Assembly (NCBI GenBank): GCA_947451385.1
Contig: CANFYZ010000009.1
Coordinates: 1-61,235, forward strand
Reading direction: 5' to 3'
DNA: 61,235 bases
Source: Comamonadaceae bacterium
GTDB taxonomy: Bacteria; Pseudomonadota; Gammaproteobacteria; Burkholderiales; Burkholderiaceae_C
A model generated the notes under the pieces. That model saw only the letters and a list, made by a program, of their open reading frames with translations, did not search any database and was not told the origin of the DNA. Made by a program: the position numbers and the translations under genes. Numbering within the stretch: the first letter of the stretch is position 1; each line of letters opens with the position of its first letter. Shown one piece after another: positions 1 to 8,706 of this stretch.

Positions 1-22
1 CGAGCAATAAAAAATCTGTTTT

Positions 23-39
23 CCAGCGCGGGCCGCTGG
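23..39 (-). terminator. Possible weak terminator hairpin after ogt
   Basis: A perfect 6-bp stem (CCAGCG/CGCTGG) with a 5-base loop lies just downstream of the ogt stop. On the minus strand it is followed by a T6 run after about 7 other bases. The gap before the T run makes intrinsic termination doubtful. It may mark the end of the operon that begins at 3436. Confidence 0.3.
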
Positions 40-60
40 GGGCGGGGGCTGGGGCAACGG

Positions 61-642
61 TCATGCAAACAAAGGCATAGAAGCCGTTGCCAAGCCGGTT
101 GACGGGGGCAGGGCGCTGGCGGGCAGGGCAAGAGTGGGCAGGGCGTGCTCCATCTTCAGCAAGGCCTCTTTGCGCCACAACCCACCGGCATAGCCCGTGA
201 GTTGGCCCGTGGCACCGACGATGCGGTGGCAGGGCACGATCAGGCTGATCGGGTTGCGGCCCACAGCAGCCCCCACAGCACGCACGGCGGAGGGGCGCTG
301 CACCTGCTGCGCCAATTGACCATAGCTGTGCGTTTGCCCCGCTGGGATGCGCAGCAAGGCCTGCCACACCGCTTGCTGAAAAGCGGTGCCGCCCTGCAGG
401 TCCAGCGGCACGGGCAAAGGCGTAGCGAGTGCGCGAGCGTCACCGTCAAAATAGGCTTGCAGCACATTCACAGCCGCTTGCATGAAGGGGTTGTCGGTCG
501 CTTCAGGCCAGGCCTGTACATCGGGCAAATGGCGTTGGTCTTCAAAAAAGATGCCTGACAGCCCCAAGGGACTCGCCGACAAAATGATGCGCCCCAAGGG
601 ACTGAGCCAATCGCTGCGGGTGGTTGATGGATGAAATTGCAT
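61..642 (-). CDS. ogt: Methylated-DNA--protein-cysteine S-methyltransferase
   Basis: This suicide repair enzyme moves the alkyl group from O6-alkylguanine or O4-alkylthymine onto its own cysteine. The 193-residue protein has the signature IVPCHRIVG with acceptor Cys138. The helix-turn-helix segment RAVGAAVGRNP (about 121-131) supplies the arginine finger. The N-terminal half is the usual divergent ribonuclease-H-like domain. A tail of about 25 Ala/Pro-rich residues follows the conserved core and looks dispensable. The ATG has AAAGG about 8 bases upstream. It is the last gene of the CMD-Bug-MFS-ogt run, 10 bases after the MFS stop, so it is probably co-transcribed without a functional link. 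Confidence 0.93.
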   Translation of the reverse strand: MQFHPSTTRSDWLSPLGRIILSASPLGLSGIFFEDQRHLPDVQAWPEATDNPFMQAAVNVLQAYFDGDARALATPLPVPLDLQGGTAFQQAVWQALLRIPAGQTHSYGQLAQQVQRPSAVRAVGAAVGRNPISLIVPCHRIVGATGQLTGYAGGLWRKEALLKMEHALPTLALPASALPPSTGLATASMPLFA

Positions 643-652
643 GGTGGGCCTT

Positions 653-1846
653 TCAGGTCACGGCGAGCGGCGCGGGGCGCTGACTGCGGTACAGCAGCAA
701 CCCGCTCACGCAGGCTACCACCATCAGGCCGATAAAGCCGGCCCGGTAGGTGCCAAAGTAGGTGGACAGTGCGCCAAACACAGGCGGGCCAATGACCACG
801 CCAGAAAACGTAAAGGCCAAGGTGCCGCCGGTGGCCACGCTGGCCATGCCTTCGGGGGCGCGACGCGCCACTTCGGCCAGGTAGACGCCGTTCCAACCGA
901 TGGCCGAAGCACCAAAGGTCACCAAGATCAACAACACCAGGGCTTGCGGCGTGTCCACCGTCAGCGTCGCCGAGGCCAATGCCCCCAAGGCCATCAAACT
1001 GGCCAGCAACAACAACATGCGCCTTGCGCCCAGCCAGCGGTCGGCCACAAAGCCCCAGGCCACGCGCCCGGCCATGCCGCCCAACTGGGTTGCCGACAAC
1101 GCCAATCCGGCGGCGATCAAGGCGTAGTTCAGATCGTCGTGCAAAAACGTCACCAGGTAAGTGGTGAGCGAGAGCTGCACCATGGAGAACATGAACGAAC
1201 AAGCGGCCATGGTGGCCAAGGCCCGGTGCGCCAGCACCAGACGGATCGGCGCGATCCAGCTGCCCCAGCGGATGGGCAGGCTGGGCTGGCGGTCCTGGTC
1301 CAGCTCGCCGCGCAGGGGTTGAGACAGCGCGGCGCAGAGCACACACACCGCGGCCACCACGGCCAAGCTGCTGTGCCAACTCAAAGCCAGCAACATCGAG
1401 GGCACGATGGCGCCCGCCAACAAACTGCCCAAAGGCACACCGGTTTGTTTGAGCGAAAAGACCAGCGACATTTGGTGCTTGGGTGTGGTGCGCGCCAACA
1501 GGTGAGAGCTGGCGGGCGTGATCGGGCCGTAGCCGCAACCGATCAGTACCGCGCCCAGCCCCATGGCCGGAAACCAGGGCACGGCGCACAGCAACAAGCC
1601 CGCCGCGCACAGCAGCAAGCCCCATTGGCTGACACGGATCGCACCCAGACGGTTCACGGCCGCACCGCCCATCAGGCTGGCGAACATCGCGCCGCCATAG
1701 GTCATGGACACATACAGGCCGACCAAGGCGGGCGAGACCTGCATGTCTTGCGCCACCACGGGGGCCATGACCGGCAGCGTCAACAAAGCCATGGAGACCA
1801 TGGCCTGAATCACCAGAGTCAGGGTCAGCGTGATCCAGTTGCTCAA
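653..1846 (-). CDS. MFS transporter
   Basis: This 397-residue major facilitator superfamily permease sits in the inner membrane, with about 12 hydrophobic segments. A conserved loop (about residues 60-75, GGAAVNRLGAIRVSQ) follows TM2. A central hydrophilic stretch near residues 185-205 separates the two halves. The start is TTG at 1846, which overlaps the TGA of the upstream Bug gene (TTGA), with a GAAGG Shine-Dalgarno just before it. That implies translational coupling to the binding-protein gene. The substrate cannot be read from sequence; organic or aromatic acids are plausible because of the neighbours, but this is inference. Confidence 0.85.
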   Translation of the reverse strand: MSNWITLTLTLVIQAMVSMALLTLPVMAPVVAQDMQVSPALVGLYVSMTYGGAMFASLMGGAAVNRLGAIRVSQWGLLLCAAGLLLCAVPWFPAMGLGAVLIGCGYGPITPASSHLLARTTPKHQMSLVFSLKQTGVPLGSLLAGAIVPSMLLALSWHSSLAVVAAVCVLCAALSQPLRGELDQDRQPSLPIRWGSWIAPIRLVLAHRALATMAACSFMFSMVQLSLTTYLVTFLHDDLNYALIAAGLALSATQLGGMAGRVAWGFVADRWLGARRMLLLLASLMALGALASATLTVDTPQALVLLILVTFGASAIGWNGVYLAEVARRAPEGMASVATGGTLAFTFSGVVIGPPVFGALSTYFGTYRAGFIGLMVVACVSGLLLYRSQRPAPLAVT

Positions 1847-2820
1847 TTCGCCTTCACTCCGGCCTTGGTGAGCAGGCTGTTCAGGCTTTCCATCTCGTAT
1901 TTCAAGTGCGCGCGCAAGGCCTCAGGCCGGGCCATGTCCGGGCTGACGGCCGTCACGCCCATCGCGTCCAGTCGTTGTTTCACTTCGGGATCGGCCACTG
2001 ACTTTTGCAATGCCGAGGTCAATGTGTCCAACACCGGTTTGGGCAGGCCTTTGGGGGCGTACAAGCCAAACGAAATGGTGATGTCAAAGCCCTGCACACC
2101 CGCTTCGGCGATGGCTGGCAGATCGGGCAAACCGCTGAGACGGGTTTTGCCCACAGCGGCGTAGGCCTTGATCTTCTCGGCTTTGACCGAGGGCACGGTG
2201 CCTGAGGTTTGGTCGCACATCAGGTCCACCTGGCCGCCGAGCAAATCGGTCAAGGCGGGGCCGGTGCCTTTGTAGGGAATTTCGTTGAACTTCACATTCA
2301 GGGCGTTCATCATCATCAAGCCGCACAGGTGTGAAGCCGAGCCCACGCCGGCATGGGCCAGGCTGATTTTGGGGGCATTGGTTTTCACATAGCTCAGCCA
2401 CTCTTTCAGGTCTTTGGCCGGAAAGTCGTTGCGTGCCACGATCAGCATCGGCCCGATGGTGGCGCGACCGATCGGCTCGAAATCGTCCACCGGGTGGTAG
2501 GGCAGATTTTTGTACATGGCCGTGTTGGTGGCGTGGCTGACGTGAATCATCAGCAGGGTGTAACCATCGGGCTTGGCGCGGGCCACTTTGGCCGTGCCGA
2601 TCGAGCCGGACGCACCCGCCGGGTTGTCCACCACAATTTGCTGGCCCAATTGTTTTTGCATGGCCCCGGCAAACAAGCGGGTGATGGCATCGCCCGGACC
2701 GCCGGGGGCATAGGGCATGACCATGGTGATCGGGCGCGAAGGAAAGTCTTGCGCAGTGGCCCATGGCCCCACCAGAGCCACACACAGGGCCAGTCCGGCA
2801 CGCAGAAGGTTCTTTTTCAT
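1843..2820 (-). CDS. Bug-family tripartite tricarboxylate transporter binding protein
   Basis: This 325-residue periplasmic solute-binding protein belongs to the Bug/TctC family, which binds carboxylates and is greatly expanded in Burkholderiales. A signal peptide (MKKNLLRAGLALCVALV through WATAQ) is followed by the family start FPSRPITMVMPYAPGGPGD and the later segment LAHAGVGSASH. The start is ATG at 2820 with GGAGA about 6 bases upstream; an in-frame codon at 2844 lies further out and would spoil the signal peptide. No TctA or TctB membrane subunit lies nearby. It is an orphan binding protein that may serve the coupled MFS gene or a distant TctAB. Confidence 0.92.
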   Translation of the reverse strand: MKKNLLRAGLALCVALVGPWATAQDFPSRPITMVMPYAPGGPGDAITRLFAGAMQKQLGQQIVVDNPAGASGSIGTAKVARAKPDGYTLLMIHVSHATNTAMYKNLPYHPVDDFEPIGRATIGPMLIVARNDFPAKDLKEWLSYVKTNAPKISLAHAGVGSASHLCGLMMMNALNVKFNEIPYKGTGPALTDLLGGQVDLMCDQTSGTVPSVKAEKIKAYAAVGKTRLSGLPDLPAIAEAGVQGFDITISFGLYAPKGLPKPVLDTLTSALQKSVADPEVKQRLDAMGVTAVSPDMARPEALRAHLKYEMESLNSLLTKAGVKAN

Positions 2821-2845
2821 GAATATCTCCAATTGAGTTGCCATA

Positions 2846-3436
2846 TCAAGCCAGCAGGCGCTGGCGAATTTCTGTCGGTTCCATCACCTCTAAGGGTTCG
2901 GGTTCGCCACCCGGAATACCCACCTGGGTGGCGTTCAGCAGCATCGACACCATGACGTAGGTTCCCGACAACACAGTCAGGTCAATCACCCCTTGTTCAC
3001 CCAACAGCCCCAGGGCTTCTTGCCACAGGGCATCGGGCACACGGTGGTTCAGTGACAGCTGGACACAGTAGTCGTAGACCAGTTGTTCATCGGCCTGCAT
3101 CGTCGTCGGCCGTTGCGCTTTTTGTAAATCGTGCATGACGGCATCGGACAAGCCGGCTTTGCGCGCAATGCGCTCATGCGCCCACCATTCGTATTGGGCG
3201 TTCGAAATCCGCGCCTGAATCAAGATGGCCAGCTCGTTCAGGCGCAGCGGCACCGAGGTTTTGAAACGCAGGTAGTCCAAAAAATCGAAGCAGCGACGCG
3301 CCATCTCGGGGCTGCGCAGCAGCGCGTTATAGGGTCCACCCAAAGCAGCGCTGGAGACCTTCAAAATATCGTCGGCCAGCGGTCGGATGTGGTCTGGCAA
3401 ATCGGCATAGGCGATCTGGGGCAGTCTTTCGGTCAT
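2846..3436 (-). CDS. Carboxymuconolactone decarboxylase (CMD) family protein
   Basis: The 196-residue protein has the alpha-helical CMD/AhpD fold. The recognisable core is NAQYEWWAHERIARKAGLS (about residues 79-97), followed by QLVYDYCVQLSLNHRVPD. The CxxC pair of AhpD peroxidases is absent, so an AhpD-type thiol peroxidase role is unlikely; a decarboxylase or hydrolase-like role is possible but unproven. The ATG has AGGA about 7 bases upstream. It is the first gene of the operon leading to the Bug protein, MFS transporter and ogt, which suggests catabolism of an imported ring-derived acid (inference). Confidence 0.85.
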   Translation of the reverse strand: MTERLPQIAYADLPDHIRPLADDILKVSSAALGGPYNALLRSPEMARRCFDFLDYLRFKTSVPLRLNELAILIQARISNAQYEWWAHERIARKAGLSDAVMHDLQKAQRPTTMQADEQLVYDYCVQLSLNHRVPDALWQEALGLLGEQGVIDLTVLSGTYVMVSMLLNATQVGIPGGEPEPLEVMEPTEIRQRLLA

Positions 3437-3456
3437 GGGCAGTCCTGGCGGGGGGA

Positions 3457-3484
3457 ACTCTTACAATAGAGTCCAGATTGTCAA
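3457..3484 (-). promoter_or_regulatory. Candidate operator/promoter ahead of the CMD operon
   Basis: On the minus strand a perfect -35 hexamer TTGACA (3484-3479) lies 43 bases ahead of the CMD start. An inverted repeat ACTCT-N6-AGAGT (3457-3472) fills the spacer and -10 region, where a repressor would sit. On the plus strand TACAAT (3462-3467) could serve as -10 for the divergent phosphomannomutase gene. The minus-strand -10 is poor, so the promoter part is tentative. Confidence 0.35.
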
Positions 3485-3539
3485 CCTCCAAGCCTCAAGG
3501 GCTTGGCGTGTTGGCGACTGTGTTTTTGATTGAGATCTT

Positions 3540-4943
3540 ATGCAAGTTACCCCCAGTATTTTCAAAGCCTATGATATTCGCGGCATCGTGCCGTCCACCA
3601 TCCATGAAGCCATGGCCGAAGGCTTGGGTAAAGCTTTTGGCACCCAAGCCCTGGCGGAGGGCCAAACCACGGTGGCTGTGGGGCGCGATGGGCGTTTGAG
3701 CGGCCCAACGCTGTCGGCGGCCTTGATGCGCGGTTTGGCGGCCACCGGTGTGCAAGTCATTGACGTGGGCATTTGCACCACCCCCATGCTCTACTTTGCC
3801 GCCAACACCTTGTGCGCCAGTGGAATTCAAGTCACGGGCAGCCACAATCCCAAAGATTACAACGGCTTCAAAATGGTCTTGGGAGGCCGGGCGATTTACG
3901 GTGATGAAATCCTGGCCCTGCGCCAGATGATGCAAGACGAAACCTGGGTCTTGCAGCCAGGCGGCAACGTGCGCGCAGTGGACGTGACCGCGGCTTACCG
4001 TGAGCGCATTGTGAGTGACATCCGTTTGCAACGGCCCATGAAAATCGTGGTGGATTCGGGCAACGGCGTGGCTGGGGCGACAGCGCCCGGCATTTTCCGT
4101 GCGCTGGGTTGTGAGGTGATTGAGCTTTTCAGCGAAGTGGACGGGAACTTTCCAAATCACCACCCGGACCCCAGCAAACCCGAAAATTTAAAAGATCTGA
4201 TTGAGGCCCTGAAAACATCGGACGCCGAGTTGGGTCTGGCTTTTGATGGTGACGGTGACCGACTGGGCATCGTGACCCGCGATGGCCACAACATTTACCC
4301 CGACCGCCAGATGCAGTTGTTTGCACAAGACGTGCTCAGCCGCGTCCCCGGCGGCACCATTTTGTTTGACGTGAAATGCTCGCAGCGCCTGGCGCCGGCC
4401 ATCGAACAGGCGGGCGGCCAAGCGCTGATGTTCAAAACCGGTCACTCCTTGATCAAGGCCAAAATGAAAGCCATTGAAGCGGCGGGGGGCCAAGCGCCGT
4501 TGGGCGGCGAGATGAGCGGCCACATCTTCTTCAAAGAGCGTTGGTACGGTTTTGACGACGGCACCTACGCCGGTTGCCGCATGCTGGAGATTTTGAGCCG
4601 CAGCCCAGACGGTAACGCCGTGTTGCATGCGCTGCCCACCAGCTTCAGCACGCCGGAGTTGAATGTGGCCTGTGCCGAAGGTGAGCCGCATCGCGTGACC
4701 CAACAGCTGTTGGACAAAGCCGCGGTCAGTTTCAGTGCCCCCGCCAAAGTCTCTAGCATGGACGGTTTGCGTGTCGACTGGCCGGACGGTTTTGGCTTGA
4801 TTCGCGCTTCCAACACCACCCCTGTGTTGGTGCTGCGGTTCGAGGGCCACACGCAAGCGTCCTTGCACCGCATTGAAGCTGAGATGTTGGCGCTGCTGCG
4901 CAGCGTCAAGCCCGATGCCCAGTTTGCCGCATCCGCGCATTGA
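3540..4943 (+). CDS. algC: Phosphomannomutase/phosphoglucomutase
   Basis: This 467-residue enzyme interconverts the 1- and 6-phosphates of mannose and glucose, supplying precursors for LPS and exopolysaccharide. The catalytic phosphoserine is Ser101 in TGSHNPKDYNG. The Mg-binding loop is FDGDGDRLGIV with Asp236, 238 and 240. The sugar-binding loop is GEMSGHIFF. The C-terminal phosphate loop is RASNTTPVLVLRFEG. Length and domain order match the bifunctional AlgC type. Its stop overlaps the start of waaA (TTGA), so the two are translationally coupled. That ties this mutase to lipopolysaccharide assembly. Confidence 0.93.
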   Translation: MQVTPSIFKAYDIRGIVPSTIHEAMAEGLGKAFGTQALAEGQTTVAVGRDGRLSGPTLSAALMRGLAATGVQVIDVGICTTPMLYFAANTLCASGIQVTGSHNPKDYNGFKMVLGGRAIYGDEILALRQMMQDETWVLQPGGNVRAVDVTAAYRERIVSDIRLQRPMKIVVDSGNGVAGATAPGIFRALGCEVIELFSEVDGNFPNHHPDPSKPENLKDLIEALKTSDAELGLAFDGDGDRLGIVTRDGHNIYPDRQMQLFAQDVLSRVPGGTILFDVKCSQRLAPAIEQAGGQALMFKTGHSLIKAKMKAIEAAGGQAPLGGEMSGHIFFKERWYGFDDGTYAGCRMLEILSRSPDGNAVLHALPTSFSTPELNVACAEGEPHRVTQQLLDKAAVSFSAPAKVSSMDGLRVDWPDGFGLIRASNTTPVLVLRFEGHTQASLHRIEAEMLALLRSVKPDAQFAASAH

Positions 4944-6277
4944 ATTTCGCTCAACACCTTTACAACCTCGCGCTGTGGAGCGCGCAACCGCTGCTGCGTC
5001 GCAAGTTGGCTCGACGCGCCCAAGCCGAGCCTGTGTATGCGCAGGCTGTGCCCGAGCGGTTTGGGCACTACACCCAAGCTGCTGAAGGGCATTTGGATTT
5101 GGTCTGGGTGCATGCCGTGTCATTGGGTGAAACACGCGCCGCCGCGGTGTTGATTCAATCCTTGCGCCAAACCCTGCCCGGTATGCGTTTGCTGCTGACG
5201 CATGGCACGGCCACCGGGCGCACTGAGGGTACCCGCCTGTTGCAATCAGGCGATGTGCAAGTGTGGCAACCCTGGGACACACCGGCAACGGTGCAGCGCT
5301 TCTTGCGCCATTTCAAGCCCCGCATCGGGGTGTTGATTGAGACCGAAGTCTGGCCCAACTTGGTGTTGCAATGTCAACAGCTGGGCGTGCCTTTGGCTTT
5401 GGCGAATGCCCGCATGAGCGAAAAGTCCACCCGCAAGGCACTGCGCTGGCCCCAGCTGACGCGGCCGGTCTACCAAGCCTTGCAGGCTGTTTGGGCGCAA
5501 ACCGAAGCCGACGCAGCGCGCTTGCAACAGTTGGGTGCCAGCGCGCCCCAGGTGCTGGGCAACATCAAGTTCGATGCGCAACCCGATGCGGCCCAGTGCG
5601 CACAAGGTCAAGCCTGGCGGGCCGCCGCACAGCGTCCCATCGCCATGCTGGCCAGCTCGCGTGAAGGTGAGGAGGAGGCTTGGTTACAGGCTTTGCAGTC
5701 ACCCATTGACAGCCCGGCCCATAAGCAGCCCGAAAGCGCAGCGCCTTGCGGCTCTGCCTCCGGGGTGCAATGGCTGATCGTGCCGCGCCACCCCCAGCGC
5801 GTCGATGCGGTGGAGGCCTTGCTCCGGTCACACGGCTGGCGTGTGTCCCGCCGCAGCCAATGGGGGCCACAAGGCCCTCAGGTGGCGGAACCACAGAACC
5901 AGCCCAGCATCTGGCTCGGCGACTCTTTGGGCGAAATGACCCTGTATTACAGCCTGGCGGATGTGGCCCTGTTAGGCGGCAGCTTTGCGCCTTGGGGTGG
6001 GCAAAACCTGATCGAGGCTGCGGCCTGCGGGTGCCCGGTGATCATGGGGCCGCATACCTTCAACTTTGCGCAAGCCGCCGACATGGCGGTGCAGGCCGGC
6101 GCTGCCTTGCGCGTCGGTGCCATGACCGAAGCTGTGACCCGCAGCTTGGAGCTGCTCGGTGATGAGGCACAACTGAAGCGCCGCTCAGAAGAAGCGCAAA
6201 AATTTGCTTTGGGGCACCAAGGTGCAGCCCAGCGCACCGCGCAGGCGGTAGCCAAGCTCCTTATTGAGGGGCGCTGA
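4940..6277 (+). CDS. waaA: 3-deoxy-D-manno-octulosonic acid (Kdo) transferase
   Basis: The enzyme adds Kdo to lipid A at the inner face of the cytoplasmic membrane. The 445-residue protein opens with a short hydrophobic anchor (NLALW). The N-terminal GT-B domain has the catalytic Glu64 in HAVSLGETRAA and IETEVWPNL near residue 135. The C-terminal domain has LLGGSFAPWGGQNLIEAAA and GPHTFNFA. The start is TTG at 4940 overlapping the mutase TGA, with no clear Shine-Dalgarno, so coupling is likely. A Pro/Ser/Ala insert near residues 252-270 is unlike the compact core of the family and looks like a loop extension. It converges with tolC. Confidence 0.93.
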   Translation: MNFAQHLYNLALWSAQPLLRRKLARRAQAEPVYAQAVPERFGHYTQAAEGHLDLVWVHAVSLGETRAAAVLIQSLRQTLPGMRLLLTHGTATGRTEGTRLLQSGDVQVWQPWDTPATVQRFLRHFKPRIGVLIETEVWPNLVLQCQQLGVPLALANARMSEKSTRKALRWPQLTRPVYQALQAVWAQTEADAARLQQLGASAPQVLGNIKFDAQPDAAQCAQGQAWRAAAQRPIAMLASSREGEEEAWLQALQSPIDSPAHKQPESAAPCGSASGVQWLIVPRHPQRVDAVEALLRSHGWRVSRRSQWGPQGPQVAEPQNQPSIWLGDSLGEMTLYYSLADVALLGGSFAPWGGQNLIEAAACGCPVIMGPHTFNFAQAADMAVQAGAALRVGAMTEAVTRSLELLGDEAQLKRRSEEAQKFALGHQGAAQRTAQAVAKLLIEGR

Positions 6278-6288
6278 ATCAGCGTTGA

Positions 6289-7623
6289 TTAGTTGTTGGC
6301 CAGCAAGGCGTTCACTGCTTGCAGGTCTTCCGCCTTCAAGCTGCCGTTGGCCTGGCGCAACTTGAGCTGACCGACCAACACGTCATAGCGCGCTTTGGCC
6401 AGATCACGTTTGGTTTGGTACAACTGGCTTTGGCTGTTCAGCACATCGATGTTGATGCGCACACCCACTTTGTAGCCCAATTGGTTGGCGTCCAAAGCAC
6501 TTTGGCTGGAGGCTTCAGCAGCAGCCAGGGCGTTGACCTGGCCCAGACCGGATTGCAAACCCAAAAAGGCCGTGCGTGTGGCTTGCGCCACTTGACGTTG
6601 AACGCCCTCCAAGTCCATGCGGGCTTTTTCTTCCAAGGCCACGGTTTCCTTGATTCGATTTTGCGTCGCAAAACCCGCAAACAAAGGCAGGTTGAAGTTC
6701 AGGCTGAGGCTGGTCGCGTTGGTGTCGACTTGGGTCGCTGCGTAAGCGTCTTTGTAACGGGTGGGGGTAAAGCCTGCGTTCAAGTCGAGCGTGGGTTTGT
6801 GGCCAGCGTTTGCTTTCTCGATTTCCAGGGTCGCGATGTCCAAGGCAACACGGGCCTGCGCCACGCTGGGGTGGTCGAGTGACTGCATGACCCAGGTGTT
6901 GATGTCCGCCGGTTGGGGCAATTGCAATTGCACAGGCAGAGTCAAGCTTTTGGGCTCGGTGTTGGTGGTGCCGACCAGCAAGTCCAGGGCCAACTTTTTC
7001 ACACTCAAATCATTTTGGGCTGCAATCTCTTGGGCCAACACCAGGTCATAACGGGCTTGCGCTTCACGCGTGTCGGTGATGGTCGTAGTGCCGACTTCAA
7101 AGTTGCGTTTGGCCGCGGCCAATTGCTCAGCTACGGCCGTTTTTTGGGCCCGCACAAAAGTCAAGCTGTCGCGAGAACCTAAAACATCAAAGTAGGCTTG
7201 GCTGACGCGCACGATCAAATCTTGTTCAGCCGATTTCACTTGCGCCGTTGCCAAGTCCAATTGCTTTTGCGCTTGGCGGTAAGTCGCCAAGTTGGCGGGT
7301 CGGTACAGGGGTTGAGAGGCGCTCAAGGTTCCGCTGGTGTTGGCGTAAGCCTTGTTTTGACCCGCCAAGCTGCCTGTCAGTAAATCAACCGAGGTTTTGT
7401 TGGCGGTTGCGGACAAACCGGCGGTTGGCAACAAGCTGGCCAAACCTTGATCTGCCTTGGCCAAAGTGGCTGTGAATTGCGACTGCGCTGACTTGTAGGC
7501 TGCGTCATAGCCCTTGGCCGCTTCAAATAAGGTCACCAAATTTTGGGCCTGCACAGCGCCAGTGAAGGCGGTGGACAGCAAACCCGCCAAGGCCAGGGTG
7601 AGGGGTGAGAAACGCAGATTCAT
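6289..7623 (-). CDS. tolC: TolC-family outer-membrane efflux channel
   Basis: This 444-residue outer-membrane factor forms the exit duct for RND, ABC and type I systems. The signal peptide runs to about residue 26 (AVQAQ). Two repeated coiled-coil halves follow, with the family patterns YFDVLGSRDSLTFVRAQK, NFEVGTTTITDTREAQARYD and GYKVGVRINIDVLNSQSQLY. Unlike the OprM-type channel at 29916 it has no lipobox. It lies 42 bases after the rhodanese gene and downstream of an RND pump and adaptor on the same strand, so it may be their channel as well as a general one. Confidence 0.93.
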   Translation of the reverse strand: MNLRFSPLTLALAGLLSTAFTGAVQAQNLVTLFEAAKGYDAAYKSAQSQFTATLAKADQGLASLLPTAGLSATANKTSVDLLTGSLAGQNKAYANTSGTLSASQPLYRPANLATYRQAQKQLDLATAQVKSAEQDLIVRVSQAYFDVLGSRDSLTFVRAQKTAVAEQLAAAKRNFEVGTTTITDTREAQARYDLVLAQEIAAQNDLSVKKLALDLLVGTTNTEPKSLTLPVQLQLPQPADINTWVMQSLDHPSVAQARVALDIATLEIEKANAGHKPTLDLNAGFTPTRYKDAYAATQVDTNATSLSLNFNLPLFAGFATQNRIKETVALEEKARMDLEGVQRQVAQATRTAFLGLQSGLGQVNALAAAEASSQSALDANQLGYKVGVRINIDVLNSQSQLYQTKRDLAKARYDVLVGQLKLRQANGSLKAEDLQAVNALLANN

Positions 7624-7665
7624 GAGGGTCTTTCGAAGAAGAAAGTCGTTAAAAGGGTGAGAAGC

Positions 7666-7998
7666 TCAATAAACCGGAATGCTGGGATCCACCTGCGTGG
7701 CCCACGCATGGATACCGCCTGCCACGTTGATGACTTCAAAGCCGTGTTGCTGCAAATAGGCCGCCACTTGCATGCTGCGCCCACCGTGATGGCACAGGCA
7801 GGCGATGGGGCGGGCTTTGTCTAATTCATCCAAGCGCGCCGGAATGGTTTGCATGGGCATGTGCACAAAGTCGAGGCCCGCAGGGGCCACGCTGGCGGTT
7901 TGGCATTCCCAGCCTTCGCGTACGTCCAACAGCACGGGTTGACGGTCGGCGACGCTGGCGGCCCACTGGGGCAGTTGCGCGGGTGTGATTTGTTGCAT
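7666..7998 (-). CDS. Rhodanese-like sulfurtransferase
   Basis: A single-domain rhodanese of 110 residues. The active loop CHHGGRS places the persulfide-forming cysteine at residue 69, with the CX5R shape of GlpE-like enzymes. The family start PVLLDVREGWE and the end NVAGGIHAWA are present. There is no signal peptide, so it should be cytoplasmic. It starts 3 bases after the stop of the methyltransferase-like gene and precedes tolC. This pcm-rhodanese-tolC order is one I know from related Burkholderiales. The physiological sulfur acceptor is not known. Confidence 0.9.
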   Translation of the reverse strand: MQQITPAQLPQWAASVADRQPVLLDVREGWECQTASVAPAGLDFVHMPMQTIPARLDELDKARPIACLCHHGGRSMQVAAYLQQHGFEVINVAGGIHAWATQVDPSIPVY

Positions 7999-8001
7999 GG
8001 C

Positions 8002-8667
8002 TTAAAAGCTGAAGTGCGAGTGCTCTGCAAAGCTCACCAGGCGCGGGGCCACCGTGTCCCAGGGCTCGGTGGTGGTCCAGGCGGCTTCGCTGTTGCGGGT
8101 GATGATGCAGGCGCGCATCATGGGCTCTTCGCCCACAATGGCGGCCAGTCGGCCACCCACTTTGAGTTGCGCCAGCAGGGTTTGCGGTACTTCGGCCACC
8201 GAGCCGCTCAGCAAGATCACGTCGAACGGTCCATCAGCCGGTGCGCCGTTGACGCCGTCGGCGTGCCGCACTTCAACGTTGCTCACGCCTTCTTGGGCCA
8301 AGTTCTTGCGCGCCAGATCGGCCAACGCGGGTTCGATTTCCAGGCTCAGTACCTGGGCTGCGCGGTGCGCCAACAAGGCCGCCATGTAGCCGCTGCCCGT
8401 CCCGATTTCAAGCACTTTTTCATTTTTTTGCACCGCCAGGTCTTGCAGCAGACGGGCTTCCAATCGGGGAGCCAGCATGACTTGGCCGCGGGCACCTCCT
8501 TCGCGCAGAGGCAATTCCATGTCGACAAAGGCCATGGCGCTCAGCCCAGCAGGCACAAAATGCTCGCGCTTGACCACAGACAACAGGGCCAGCACCTCAC
8601 CGTCCAGGACTTCCCAGGGACGGATTTGCTGTTCAATCATGTTGAAACGGGCTTGTTCGAGATTCAT
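8002..8667 (-). CDS. Protein-L-isoaspartate O-methyltransferase family protein
   Basis: This 221-residue SAM-dependent methyltransferase belongs to the PCMT family, which starts repair of isoaspartyl residues. The N-terminal region (RFNMIEQQIRPWEVLD) and MELPLREGGARGQVMLAPR are family hallmarks. The SAM-binding glycine loop is VLEIGTGSGYMAALLA. The late motif ILLSGSVAEVP replaces the usual catalytic-region sequence. It belongs to a Burkholderiales branch found next to tolC, whose activity is less certain than that of true Pcm. The gap to the upstream RND gene is 39 bases, so it may continue that operon. Confidence 0.85.
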   Translation of the reverse strand: MNLEQARFNMIEQQIRPWEVLDGEVLALLSVVKREHFVPAGLSAMAFVDMELPLREGGARGQVMLAPRLEARLLQDLAVQKNEKVLEIGTGSGYMAALLAHRAAQVLSLEIEPALADLARKNLAQEGVSNVEVRHADGVNGAPADGPFDVILLSGSVAEVPQTLLAQLKVGGRLAAIVGEEPMMRACIITRNSEAAWTTTEPWDTVAPRLVSFAEHSHFSF

Positions 8668-8706
8668 CGTGACTCCGAAAGGTAAATTGGCAAAACTGAT
8701 CTCATT

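Noticed and set aside
36-60. G-rich tract after ogt as a G-quadruplex
   Set aside because: Only three tracts of four or more G are present and the fourth is GG; a stable form is doubtful.
641-2164. Long open frame antisense to the MFS and Bug genes
   Set aside because: It is a shadow in high-GC DNA: Gln/His/Gly-rich, no domain, and both strands cannot code here while the sense proteins are clearly real.
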